Origin: Taishania sp037189645
GTDB lineage: Bacteria; Bacteroidota; Bacteroidia; Flavobacteriales_D; Crocinitomicaceae
Assembly: GCA_037189645.1 (NCBI GenBank)
Contig: JBBCIY010000004.1
Coordinates: 310,001 to 374,000, forward strand
Reading direction: 5' to 3'
DNA length: 64,000 nucleotides
The notes under the pieces are model-generated. The model was not told the DNA's origin and did not search any database. It saw only the letters and a list, made by a program, of their open reading frames with translations. Position numbers and translations under genes: made by a program. Positions 24,838-33,117 of this stretch are shown here, one piece after another; position 1 is the first letter of the stretch, and each line of letters begins with the position of its first letter.

Positions 24838-27534
24838 TTAATAGTATTCCTGGTAAAACAATTCATATTGCTCCAGTTCTCCTGTGTCGTAGAGCAATTT
24901 GAGATTTTTAGGAGTAATGATTAGCGTTTTGGCATTTTGTAAATCTAATAAATATTTTCGAGTTGCCTTGTATTTTTTGACATATTCCTTCGCTTCTTTT
25001 TCTGTCGGAAATTCAGCAACCCGTATGGTATTTATTGTTCCGCGGTATAAACTTGTCGTAACTTTTACCTTGCTGTTCGGGAAAAATTCTCTTGTAAAGT
25101 CGACTACTTTTGTCTTGGAAAGATCGACGTTATCTTTTTCACCAAGAAGGATCATTACGATCTGAGGTACTTTTTCCTCGTAAGTGTAGATCGTTTTGTT
25201 CCCGAAGATGACAGGTTCATTTTTCGAATACCCGTTCTTGATGATGTCAATCATTCCTTTCGCAAGCTCAGACTCTTCCGTATCCGGGTACTCTGCCACC
25301 AGACGGTCCAGAACCGGCAGCAATTCTTCTTTGTTTTCCGTCGTCTGCCCTTTGCTCATTGCCAGCAGCAGCATGTATTTTGCCCGGTATGTATTGTCGG
25401 GCTCATTCTCCATTACGCTTTCCGCTTTGGAGATAACCGGGTAGAATACTTTCCTGTTGTAACGCTGTAACACTGCTACATATTCCTGTTCCGCCAGGTC
25501 GTCGCGTTCTTTCTTCTTCAGGAAATAATCCGGATCGCGGAGGTAATTGGCGTAATCCGAGTTCGGGTAATTGTTCAGGATATAATTCTTCTGGTTTCCT
25601 GCCTGGGAAGCATCCGAATTTTCGTAGATCTTATACAGCTGGAAGGCTGACATGAGGTTGTATTCTGTTTCAAAGTTCCTGTCCAGAACATTGTGGAACT
25701 GCGTTTTTGCCAGGTCCGGCTCATTGAGCATTTCTTTGTAAAGCACACCGGCATCATAAAGTGCCTTTACCAGCTTTTCATTCGATCTCCTGAAGTCTTC
25801 TTCTGTCTTCGGCAAGGTTTCCATCAGTGATTCAACGGTGGGTCCTGCAGGTACATCCACTTTCGCCTGTTCTTCGCCTGTGGTCCCTTCTTCGGTTCCT
25901 TCTTCTCCCCCCTGGGTAGTGTTCTGGATCACCAGTGTCTTGTCACTTCTTCTCCAGTGGTCTTCATTCGCGCGTTGACCCCATACTTTCTGGAATTCAG
26001 TCGCTCCTTCAAGGATGGAAGAGCTGTTGGACCAGTACCCACCACCTTTTCCTCCCATATCCAACTGGAATGCGTTGTTGTTCTTTGCCAGTTCATTCAG
26101 CTTTTCGGCTTCTCTTTTTGCTCTTAGCTGAGCCTCCTCTTCTTGCTTTTTAATGATCTTTTTCAGGAATTCTTCCTGCTCAGAAGGGTCCATCCTGGCA
26201 ATTCGCTGTACGCTGTCCTCATAGACCGCGGTTTCCACTGCCACAACCAGATCGGCCAGCTTTTCTGCCTTGGTCCTGATCGCATGGGCATTCGGGTAGG
26301 TGTCATCAATTGTTGTTCCGCATGAATCATAGTATTTCTGCGCACTGATGTAATCGCGTTTTGCATAACGTAAATCCCCCATTTTTTCATAGGCCATTCC
26401 TTTCTGGCGGACATTCCGGGTAGAGTAGAAGGCAGCATTCGTCAAATGCTCCATTGCCTTTTCTTCGTTGTTCTCACGCAGCTCGATCAATGCGAGTGTA
26501 TAGTAGATCTGGTCTTTGAACTCTGCGTTTTTTGCATCGCGGAGCATTTTATTCAGCTCTTTTTTGATCTTCGGTCCTCCTTCCAGAACAGATGCTTTCA
26601 GCTGTGCGCTGAAGCTCATTTGGTAGGGAATTTTGTATTTCCGGGATTTACGGTACTTTTCCACTGCCATTCCACTGTTCCCTTCATGCTCGTATAATTG
26701 TCCCAATATGTAGTTGGTACGGCCTTTGTCTTCTGATTTTTTTGCTTCTTCCAGCGCTTTCTCAAGAAACTCGATCGCTTTTGCGTAATCTTTGTTTACC
26801 AGTGCCAGGTCCGCTTTGGTCCGCTGCATGTCGAACTTGATCTTTTTGGGGAACTTGGCAGGTTTTTCTTCCTCTGTGGAAGAAGTCCCTTTACTGTTCA
26901 GCTTCGCTGCCTTTGATTTGCTTTCTTTTGCTTTTGCCTGTTTCGCCTGGGTAGAGTTTCCCTGGTTATCCACAGCTTTATCCAGCTTGTCCAGGCTGAG
27001 TTTTGCATCCGTGTAATTTCCCATGCGGATGTTGGTTTTCGCCATCCACAATTCTCCCGTATAGTTAGACGGATCGTTTGAGAAGTATTTGTTGATGAAT
27101 TTGAAGCTTCTCAGGGCTGTTTCATAATCTCTGCGGTAGTAATACGCCTTTCCGATCGTGATCCAGTTTTCGTCAATGTAATTGTTGTGCTCCGCATTCT
27201 TCCTGGATGGCTTGTCGTTACTTGGCATGCTGTGGTCGGTAATCACCGTTTTCACTTTCGAAATAGCTGTATCGATGGCAGCGTAATACGATTCAACCTC
27301 TACCTCATTCGGGACAGCCTCCAGCGGAAGGATGTTGTAATAATCTTCTTCTACATTGGCACGGTAGGCTGCTAATGATATATTCAATAATTCATTGGCG
27401 TTGAAATGTCCGTTGTAACGGGCGTTCACGTAGTGAAATGAGCGGTTTACCGCTGTATTCTTTTCCGTAGAACATGCGTAAACAAGCGCCGTCAAGACGA
27501 ACGTATAAAATCCAAGTTTAAAATATTTATTCAT
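24838..27534 (-). CDS. porW: T9SS periplasmic lipoprotein PorW/SprE
   Basis: 898-aa TPR lipoprotein needed for T9SS energy coupling and gliding in studied species. Lipoprotein signal with lipobox LVYAC (Cys21), then the family-specific start NRSFHYVNARYNGHFNANEL. TPR-like helices run through about 120-470 (KAYYYRRDYETALRSFKFIN and others); a charged coiled-coil stretch (about 470-495), a linker, more helical repeats, and a C-terminal beta/alpha domain (about 810-895). Length and N-terminal motif match PorW/SprE. It is co-transcribed with bactofilin. Confidence 0.9.
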   Translation of the reverse strand: MNKYFKLGFYTFVLTALVYACSTEKNTAVNRSFHYVNARYNGHFNANELLNISLAAYRANVEEDYYNILPLEAVPNEVEVESYYAAIDTAISKVKTVITDHSMPSNDKPSRKNAEHNNYIDENWITIGKAYYYRRDYETALRSFKFINKYFSNDPSNYTGELWMAKTNIRMGNYTDAKLSLDKLDKAVDNQGNSTQAKQAKAKESKSKAAKLNSKGTSSTEEEKPAKFPKKIKFDMQRTKADLALVNKDYAKAIEFLEKALEEAKKSEDKGRTNYILGQLYEHEGNSGMAVEKYRKSRKYKIPYQMSFSAQLKASVLEGGPKIKKELNKMLRDAKNAEFKDQIYYTLALIELRENNEEKAMEHLTNAAFYSTRNVRQKGMAYEKMGDLRYAKRDYISAQKYYDSCGTTIDDTYPNAHAIRTKAEKLADLVVAVETAVYEDSVQRIARMDPSEQEEFLKKIIKKQEEEAQLRAKREAEKLNELAKNNNAFQLDMGGKGGGYWSNSSSILEGATEFQKVWGQRANEDHWRRSDKTLVIQNTTQGGEEGTEEGTTGEEQAKVDVPAGPTVESLMETLPKTEEDFRRSNEKLVKALYDAGVLYKEMLNEPDLAKTQFHNVLDRNFETEYNLMSAFQLYKIYENSDASQAGNQKNYILNNYPNSDYANYLRDPDYFLKKKERDDLAEQEYVAVLQRYNRKVFYPVISKAESVMENEPDNTYRAKYMLLLAMSKGQTTENKEELLPVLDRLVAEYPDTEESELAKGMIDIIKNGYSKNEPVIFGNKTIYTYEEKVPQIVMILLGEKDNVDLSKTKVVDFTREFFPNSKVKVTTSLYRGTINTIRVAEFPTEKEAKEYVKKYKATRKYLLDLQNAKTLIITPKNLKLLYDTGELEQYELFYQEYY

Positions 27535-27607
27535 TTGCAGTTAGCCCCATTTAGGTCATTAAATAACAACAAATTCAACCCTTTATTGTACAGCGGGCTA
27601 AATTTAT

Positions 27608-28318
27608 TTACGCAATATTGGTAAATACCTGCTGAATATCGTCGTCGTCTTCGATCTTATCCAGCATTTTTTCGATGTCGGTCAATTGCTCTTCTGTGAA
27701 GTCCACGGGGGAAGTCGGGATGCGTTGCAGTGTGGACTTTTCCACATCAATGTTCAACGCCTCCAGTGCGGCACTTAACGAACCGAATGAAGTATAATCT
27801 CCGTAAACAAACACTTTGTCTTCATTGATCTCGATTTCTTCCAGTCCGGCATCGATCAGTTCCAGCTCCAGCTCTTCAATGTTGACAGCATCTGTTTTTG
27901 TAAATTCGAACACTGCTTTTCTGCTGAACATGAATTCCAGGGATCCGTTCGGAACAATGCTTCCACCGGCTTTGTTAAAGTATGATTTTACGTTGGCAAC
28001 TGTACGTGTCGGGTTATCTGTGGCACATTCCACATACACCAGTACCCCGTGAGGGCCTTTCCCTTCGTAATTCACTTCCGTGTACGCGTCGGCATCCTTT
28101 GATGTAGCACGTTTGATCGCCGCATCGATGTTGTCTTTCGGCATGTTCTGCGCTTTGGCATTTTTAATGGCTGTGCGCAATGTTGAATTGGTATCCGGGT
28201 CCGGTCCTCCTTCTTTTGCCGCCATTGTAATTGCCTTACCTAGTTTCGGAAACAATTTTGACATTTTATCCCATCGTTTCTCTTTTGCTGCTCTGCGGTA
28301 TTCAAACGCTCTTCCCAT
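27608..28318 (-). CDS. yebC: YebC/PmpR family protein
   Basis: 236 aa. The N-terminal MGRAFEYRRAAKEKRWDKMS and the segment GPDPDTNSTLRTAIKNAKAQ, then PKDNIDAAIKRA, are diagnostic of YebC/PmpR (TACO1) proteins. The family was named as transcription regulators, but recent work ties it to translation of proline-rich or otherwise stalled sequences. Domains II and III (YEGKGPHGVLVYVECATDN onward) are intact. A -7 box lies about 48 nt upstream. Confidence 0.93.
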   Translation of the reverse strand: MGRAFEYRRAAKEKRWDKMSKLFPKLGKAITMAAKEGGPDPDTNSTLRTAIKNAKAQNMPKDNIDAAIKRATSKDADAYTEVNYEGKGPHGVLVYVECATDNPTRTVANVKSYFNKAGGSIVPNGSLEFMFSRKAVFEFTKTDAVNIEELELELIDAGLEEIEINEDKVFVYGDYTSFGSLSAALEALNIDVEKSTLQRIPTSPVDFTEEQLTDIEKMLDKIEDDDDIQQVFTNIA

Positions 28319-28365
28319 TTGTAATTCTATTTCTAAGTTCTAAATTCCTGTTTAAATCAAGAATG

Positions 28366-28373
28366 CAAAAATA
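28366..28373 (-). promoter_or_regulatory. -7 box of yebC
   Basis: Minus-strand TATTTTTG, perfect TAnnTTTG, with a leader of about 40 nt to the ATG. No clear -33. Confidence 0.45.
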
Positions 28374-28532
28374 AAAAAATCAGCGAAAAAATGAATATCT
28401 TTAAGGGAAGATAAGGTGATGATATTCAAATCAGATGACTACAACGGGATTTTTCCGGTGAGGCTACCCGTTGCGAATGTAACGGGCTGGCGTGTAATCG
28501 TTCCTGCATCTGGGGCAAAACGTCCCTTCCTG

Positions 28533-29774
28533 TCATTTGTTCAATGCTTTTACTTTCAACAGTGAGCAATTCGTCTTCTTCAGGATATTCCTGGAAACGC
28601 GCAATAAATCCTTTGGGGTGATTTTGCTGTAGATCAGGGCTTCTTCATTGATTCCGTTTGCATCTCCCAACAGTTCGAAGATGCACAGGTTCATTGCTCT
28701 GTTCAGCAATCCCTGTTCCTGGAATTCTTTAGCGGTCCTGATCTTTATCATCAGGCGTTTCAGTTCTTCGTCTTCAATCTTGTTGTGCTGAAGTTCATCC
28801 AGGATCTTCCACAGCTCTTCATCCAGCTGCTCAAAGGAGACGCCGTTCGATAAGCGCCCGGAAATAATCAGCAGTCCTTCATCCAGCGAACCGGTGATGT
28901 ATGCTGAAATTTCCGTTACAAGCTCCAGCTCTTTCTTCAACCGTTTGTACAAACGTGAGGACTTATCTCTTCCCAACGCGTCTGACAGCACATCCGTGAC
29001 ATAGTAATCCGGGTTTTTCCGCTCCGGCATCTTGAATGCATAATAAAACGCGTCAACAGGTACTTCCCGTTCGATTGTTTTTTCCCGGAATTCCTTTTGG
29101 GCAGGTTCTTTGGGCAGGATCCGGGCGTATTTTTCTCCTGCAGGAATGTCACCGTACCACTTTTCAACCAATTGCCTGATTTCTCCGGACTCAAAATTCC
29201 CGGCGATGCATAAAACAGCATTTGACGGGGTGTAAAATTTCTTGAAGAACGCTTTCACATCCTCCATTGTTGCTTCTTCGATATGCTTAATCTCTTTCCC
29301 GATCGTTGCCCACCTGTAAGGATGGGTTTTATATGCCAGCGGTCGCAGTTGCAGCCACACGTCTCCGTACGGTTGATTCAGGTAACGCTGCTTGAATTCC
29401 TCAATCACGACATTGCGCTGTACTTCCAGGCTTTTGGGTGTGAACGCCAGTGAAAGCATCCGGTCACTTTCCAGCCACAGTGCCGTTTCCAGGTTCTGTG
29501 CAGGAACGATATCGTAATAATTGGTGATGTCGTTGGATGTAAACGCATTGTTTTCGCCTCCTGCGTTTTGCAGCGGGGTGTCGAATTCAGGGATGTTGAC
29601 AGAGCCTCCGAACATCAGGTGTTCAAATAAATGGGCAAAACCGGTCTTTGCCTCATCTTCGTCACGTGCGCCAACATCATAAAGAGTGTTTACAACGGCC
29701 ATCGGAGTAGTGGTATCTTTGTGAAACAGGACAGTCAGTCCGTTCTTCAAAGTAAACTTGTCGTATTGTATCAT
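28533..29774 (-). CDS. M16 family zinc peptidase
   Basis: 413-aa pitrilysin-type peptidase half-subunit. The inverted zinc motif HLFEHLMFGG (HxxEH, about res. 47-51) and the downstream Glu in NVVIEEFKQRYLNQPYG are present, so this is the active M16 half; no inactive partner gene is adjacent. No signal peptide is seen, suggesting a cytoplasmic or otherwise exported enzyme. Its ATG overlaps the stop of the nitronate monooxygenase-like gene by 1 nt (TGATG), a tight operon. Confidence 0.9.
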   Translation of the reverse strand: MIQYDKFTLKNGLTVLFHKDTTTPMAVVNTLYDVGARDEDEAKTGFAHLFEHLMFGGSVNIPEFDTPLQNAGGENNAFTSNDITNYYDIVPAQNLETALWLESDRMLSLAFTPKSLEVQRNVVIEEFKQRYLNQPYGDVWLQLRPLAYKTHPYRWATIGKEIKHIEEATMEDVKAFFKKFYTPSNAVLCIAGNFESGEIRQLVEKWYGDIPAGEKYARILPKEPAQKEFREKTIEREVPVDAFYYAFKMPERKNPDYYVTDVLSDALGRDKSSRLYKRLKKELELVTEISAYITGSLDEGLLIISGRLSNGVSFEQLDEELWKILDELQHNKIEDEELKRLMIKIRTAKEFQEQGLLNRAMNLCIFELLGDANGINEEALIYSKITPKDLLRVSRNILKKTNCSLLKVKALNK

Positions 29775-30727
29775 CAGAAATTGAATTTTGATGTTTCCTG
29801 TTCCTTTAATGCCATGCGGAATTCTTCAATTATTTCCTTCACGATCTCGGCGGCAGGCTTTATTTCTTTGATCAGTCCTGATACCTGACCAACTTCCAGC
29901 TCTCCGTCGATCAGGTCGCCTTCAAACATTCCTTTTTTTGCTCTTCCCCTCCCCAGCAGGTTTTTCAGGTCTTCTGCCGATGTTCCTTTTGCGTATGCCT
30001 GCTCTATTTTCTTGTAAAATTCATTTTTGATCAGTCGTACCGGGGTCAGCTCTTTTAATGTTAACTGGGTATCTCCTTCTCCTACTGCCAGGACGGCTTT
30101 CTTGAAATGCTCGTGGGCACTTGATTCCGGAGTTGCGATAAAACGGCTTCCGATCTGTACACCGTCTGCACCTAAGTTCATTGCGGCCAGCATCCCCCGT
30201 CCTGTTCCGATCCCTCCCGCAGCGATCAACGGGATGCTCAGTTCACCTGCAACAGCTGGAATCAGGCAGAAGGTGGTTGTTTCATCCCGTCCGTTGTGTC
30301 CTCCTGCCTCAAATCCCTCCGCTACTACTGCGTCTACTCCGGCTTCCTGCGCTTTGAGCGCAAATTTCAAGCTGGAAACCACATGCACAACTGTAATTCC
30401 GTGGCTTTTCAGGTGGCTGGTCCATGTTTTCGGATTCCCCGCAGAAGTAAAAACAATCGGGACGTTATATCTGATGATCGTTTCGATGTGCTTGTCGATA
30501 TCTGGGTAAAGCATCGGCAGGTTTACTGCAAACGGCTTGTCTGTCGCTTTCCTGCATTTTTGGACATGTTCTTCCAGTACATCGGGATACATAGACCCGG
30601 AACCGATAATTCCTAATCCTCCGGCGTTGGAAACGGCAGCAGCCAGCTCCCATCCTGAGCACCAGATCATACCAGCCTGAATGACCGGGTATTGGATATT
30701 GAACAATGAAGTAATTCTGTTTTTCAT
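29774..30727 (-). CDS. Nitronate monooxygenase / FabK-like flavoprotein
   Basis: 317-aa TIM-barrel FMN enzyme. Typical motifs: IQYPVIQAGMIWCSGWELAA, GGLGIIGSGS, the His-containing AEGFEAGGHNG, IPLIAAGGIGTGRGM and GADGVQIGSRF. The family includes nitronate monooxygenases (2-nitropropane dioxygenase) and FabK enoyl-ACP reductases, and sequence alone does not separate them safely here. It is the first gene of a two-gene operon with the M16 peptidase. A TACTTTCG upstream is one base off the -7 consensus. Confidence 0.85.
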   Translation of the reverse strand: MKNRITSLFNIQYPVIQAGMIWCSGWELAAAVSNAGGLGIIGSGSMYPDVLEEHVQKCRKATDKPFAVNLPMLYPDIDKHIETIIRYNVPIVFTSAGNPKTWTSHLKSHGITVVHVVSSLKFALKAQEAGVDAVVAEGFEAGGHNGRDETTTFCLIPAVAGELSIPLIAAGGIGTGRGMLAAMNLGADGVQIGSRFIATPESSAHEHFKKAVLAVGEGDTQLTLKELTPVRLIKNEFYKKIEQAYAKGTSAEDLKNLLGRGRAKKGMFEGDLIDGELEVGQVSGLIKEIKPAAEIVKEIIEEFRMALKEQETSKFNF

Positions 30728-30865
30728 ATCTGAATTGCGTAGCTACGAAAGTAAACAAGATTTTTCAGACAACCGGTAAAATCCGTCCATTCATTCAAAA
30801 AATGAATAAAAAATAGTTTTTTGCATGAAGAACAAGCATTTCTGGCAAAAAAGAATGTTATTTAT

Positions 30866-30897
30866 TTTTGTTTTCTGAAAAAATCAAGCTAATATTG
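30866..30897 (+). promoter_or_regulatory. Promoter of the conserved secreted protein
   Basis: TTTTG (30866-30870), 19 nt, then TAATATTG (30890-30897). The spacing is the Bacteroidota optimum and the -7 box has one mismatch (A for T). The same TAATATTG variant is used upstream of the SprB-like gene. Confidence 0.55.
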
Positions 30898-30962
30898 CAC
30901 CTGATTTTATTACTTACAATACTCGAATACTCGATCACTATTTGTATTTATTACTAATTAAC

Positions 30963-31766
30963 ATGACGAAATTTTATTCATTGTTGACGCTGTTTTTACT
31001 ATTGATTAGTAATGATGGTTATGCGGCTTTATCAATAGGAGGAACATATCAGGGAAAAAACTTATACATTCAGAATCCTATTGATGATGAAGGATTTGGT
31101 TACTGTGCTACTAAAGTTACCGTAAACGGAGACATCATGCCGGGAGGAACCGGGTCAGGAGCTTTTGAAATTGATTTCGGAATTTTCAACATCGGACTGG
31201 GAGAACCTGTATTTATCGTAATTGAACACCACGACGGATGTAAGCCGAAGATCCTGAACCCCGAAGTATTGCTTCCACGCTCTACGTTCAATGTGCTTTC
31301 CATTACGATTTCTGCCGATGAAAAGCTGAAATGGGAAACGAATAATGAGAACGGGAAACTGCCTTTTATCATTGAACAGTACAGGTGGAACAAATGGGTT
31401 GCAGTAGGAGAGGTCGACGGAGCAGGAACCAACGGAACGAATAAGTATGAATTCAAAGTTACTCCGCATTCCGGTGAAAATGTATACCGTGTCGTGCAGA
31501 TCGACCATTCCGGTGAAAAAAGGGTTTCAGACCAGGTAAAATTTAAGTCAAACCTTCCCGCAGTAGTTAAATCTCCTGCTATTGTAAAAGACGTGATCCA
31601 GTTTTCCGCAAATGACAAGCCCGTTGAGACCCGTTATGAAATCTACGATGCGTACGGGAATATCGTGAAGAAGGGAGTAGGAAGTTCAGTTAACTGCTAT
31701 AACCTGCTGAAAGGGGTGTATTACATTAACTTTGATAACATTAACGAGAAGTTCGTCAAGAAATAA
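30963..31766 (+). CDS. Conserved secreted protein of unknown function
   Basis: 267 aa from ATG 30963 (the in-frame TTG at 30942 is less likely), with a signal peptide (FYSLLTLFLLLISNDGYA). The mature protein starts with GGTYQGKNLYIQNP and contains a Cys pair region (GFGYCATKV, HHDGCKPKI), PFIIEQYRWNKWV and a C-terminal TRYEIYDAYGNIVKKG, then LLKGVYYINFDN and a KK end. It looks like two beta-sandwich domains plus a T9SS-like C-terminal motif. I recall near-identical architecture across many Flavobacteriia, where it is annotated as hypothetical. No catalytic motif was seen. Confidence 0.75.
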   Translation: MTKFYSLLTLFLLLISNDGYAALSIGGTYQGKNLYIQNPIDDEGFGYCATKVTVNGDIMPGGTGSGAFEIDFGIFNIGLGEPVFIVIEHHDGCKPKILNPEVLLPRSTFNVLSITISADEKLKWETNNENGKLPFIIEQYRWNKWVAVGEVDGAGTNGTNKYEFKVTPHSGENVYRVVQIDHSGEKRVSDQVKFKSNLPAVVKSPAIVKDVIQFSANDKPVETRYEIYDAYGNIVKKGVGSSVNCYNLLKGVYYINFDNINEKFVKK

Positions 31767-31788
31767 AGAACGATTTATATAAGTGAGG

Positions 31789-31816
31789 GACCTGATTCAG
31801 TCAGGTCTTTTTTTTT
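31789..31816 (+). terminator. Terminator after the conserved secreted protein
   Basis: Stem GACCTGA (31789-31795) / TCAGGTC (31801-31807), 5-nt loop, then nine T (31808-31816). It is separated by only 4 nt from the -7-like box of mce. Confidence 0.88.
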
Positions 31817-31820
31817 CAGT

Positions 31821-31828
31821 TAAATTAG
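31821..31828 (+). promoter_or_regulatory. -7-like box abutting mce
   Basis: TAAATTAG differs from TAnnTTTG at one position and is followed by CGGC and the mce ATG, the same 4-nt gap and the same CGGC as at guaA. Confidence 0.35.
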
Positions 31829-31832
31829 CGGC

Positions 31833-32237
31833 ATGAGAAAAATAGAACACCTGGGCATTGCGGTTTCCAACCTTGAAGAAGCCATTCAACTGTATGAAAA
31901 ATTGCTGAATACGCCCTGTTACAAAATAGAAGAAGTAGGTTCGGAATTTGTGACAACCGCTTTTTTCAAAGTGGGGGAGTCAAAAATAGAACTGGTTGCG
32001 GCAACTGATCCGCAATCTCCCATTGCGAAGTATATTGAAAAAAGAGGGCAGGGGATCCACCACATTGCTTTTGATGTTGAACACATTGAAGCAGAGATCG
32101 AACGGCTGGAAAACGAAGGGTTCCAGATGATCCAGCGGACTCCCAAGAACGGAGCGGATAACAAGATCATTGCCTTTCTGCATCCGAAATCAACCGAAGG
32201 GGTATTGGTAGAGCTGTGCCAGGAGAAAAACGGGTAA
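31833..32237 (+). CDS. mce: Methylmalonyl-CoA epimerase
   Basis: 134-aa glyoxalase/VOC-fold enzyme interconverting R- and S-methylmalonyl-CoA. Two beta-alpha-beta-beta-beta modules with metal ligands: His in KIEHLGIAVSNLEEA, Glu in ESKIELVA, His in GIHHIAFDV and Glu in GVLVELCQ. Length and motifs match Mce rather than other VOC proteins. It works with the B12-dependent mutase protected by MeaB (gene at 7.9 kb); the mutase is outside the window. Confidence 0.93.
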   Translation: MRKIEHLGIAVSNLEEAIQLYEKLLNTPCYKIEEVGSEFVTTAFFKVGESKIELVAATDPQSPIAKYIEKRGQGIHHIAFDVEHIEAEIERLENEGFQMIQRTPKNGADNKIIAFLHPKSTEGVLVELCQEKNG

Positions 32238-32376
32238 ATGCAGAATAATCCGGTCCGGGACTGTCTCACAAACAGCCAGGACACTTGCACAAGGAGAGAA
32301 GAAGCACCACTCAACGTTTTTTATTGTTGTCATGTCAAAAATCACTTCCCGGTTTTTAGGGGAGGACTTTATTTTT

Positions 32377-32384
32377 TAGCTTTG
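32377..32384 (+). promoter_or_regulatory. -7 box abutting cmk
   Basis: TAGCTTTG-TACT-ATG: perfect TAnnTTTG and a 4-nt gap to the cmk start codon (32389). No -33 TTG at the expected distance. Confidence 0.5.
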
Positions 32385-32388
32385 TACT

Positions 32389-33096
32389 ATGAACAAACGC
32401 TTAATCATAGCAATTGACGGGTATTCCGCCTGCGGAAAAAGCACGTTGGCAAAAGACCTGGCGAAAATCCTGGACTATGTATTTATTGACAGCGGTGCGA
32501 TGTACAGGGGAGTGACATTATTCGCCCTCGATAATGGCTTGGTTAACAACAATGAGGTGCTGGTAGATGAGCTGGTTGCTTCTCTGGACAGGATCAACCT
32601 GGCATTCAAAAAGAATGAGGAGACAGGGAAAGCCCATCTGCACCTGAATGGAAAAGATGTGGAAGACCTTATCCGGCGACCGGAGGTAGCTGCTTTGGTT
32701 TCTAAAGTAGCAACGATAAAGCAAGTTCGTGAAAAGTTGGTGGCTGAGCAACGGGAAATGGGAAAGTCAGGAGGTGTGATCATGGATGGACGGGACATCG
32801 GATCCGTTGTTTTCCCGGATGCGGATTTAAAGCTGTTCGTTACCGCAGATCCCAGGATCCGTGCAGAGCGGCGTCTGAAGGAAATGATTGAAAAAGGTAT
32901 TGACACGACACTGGAGGAGGTGCTTTCCAATCTCCTGGAACGTGATGAGATTGACAGGACTCGCAAAGAAAGCCCGTTGGTGCAGACGGAAGATGCTGTT
33001 TTGATCGATACCGGGAATTTCACGCGGAAAGGCCAGCTGGAACACGTTTTAAGCCTGATTTCACGCAAGTTCTCCATTCAGTCTGCATCCTATTAA
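32389..33096 (+). CDS. cmk: Cytidylate kinase
   Basis: Phosphorylates CMP/dCMP with ATP. 235 aa. Walker A motif GYSACGKST (res. 11-19), DSGAMYRG substrate-binding motif, RDIGSVVFPDADLKLFV and LLERDEIDRTR lid region are all in place. Probable start at ATG 32389, which directly follows a -7 box. It shares a transcript with the PaaK-like ligase 21 nt downstream. In other Bacteroidota cmk is commonly next to porQ. Confidence 0.95.
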   Translation: MNKRLIIAIDGYSACGKSTLAKDLAKILDYVFIDSGAMYRGVTLFALDNGLVNNNEVLVDELVASLDRINLAFKKNEETGKAHLHLNGKDVEDLIRRPEVAALVSKVATIKQVREKLVAEQREMGKSGGVIMDGRDIGSVVFPDADLKLFVTADPRIRAERRLKEMIEKGIDTTLEEVLSNLLERDEIDRTRKESPLVQTEDAVLIDTGNFTRKGQLEHVLSLISRKFSIQSASY

Positions 33097-33117
33097 CCGT
33101 TCCGTAATTTATATTCA

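Noticed and set aside
28467..28486. CCCGTT/AACGGG hairpin downstream of the M16 peptidase, considered as a terminator
   Set aside because: No T run follows on either strand and the stem is only 6 bp.
32257..32272. GGGACTGTCTCACAAA resembles the terminal repeat of some insertion sequences (IS1182/IS5-like ends)
   Set aside because: There is no matching inverted end, target duplication or transposase fragment nearby; a 12-base resemblance in a 151-bp gap is not enough.
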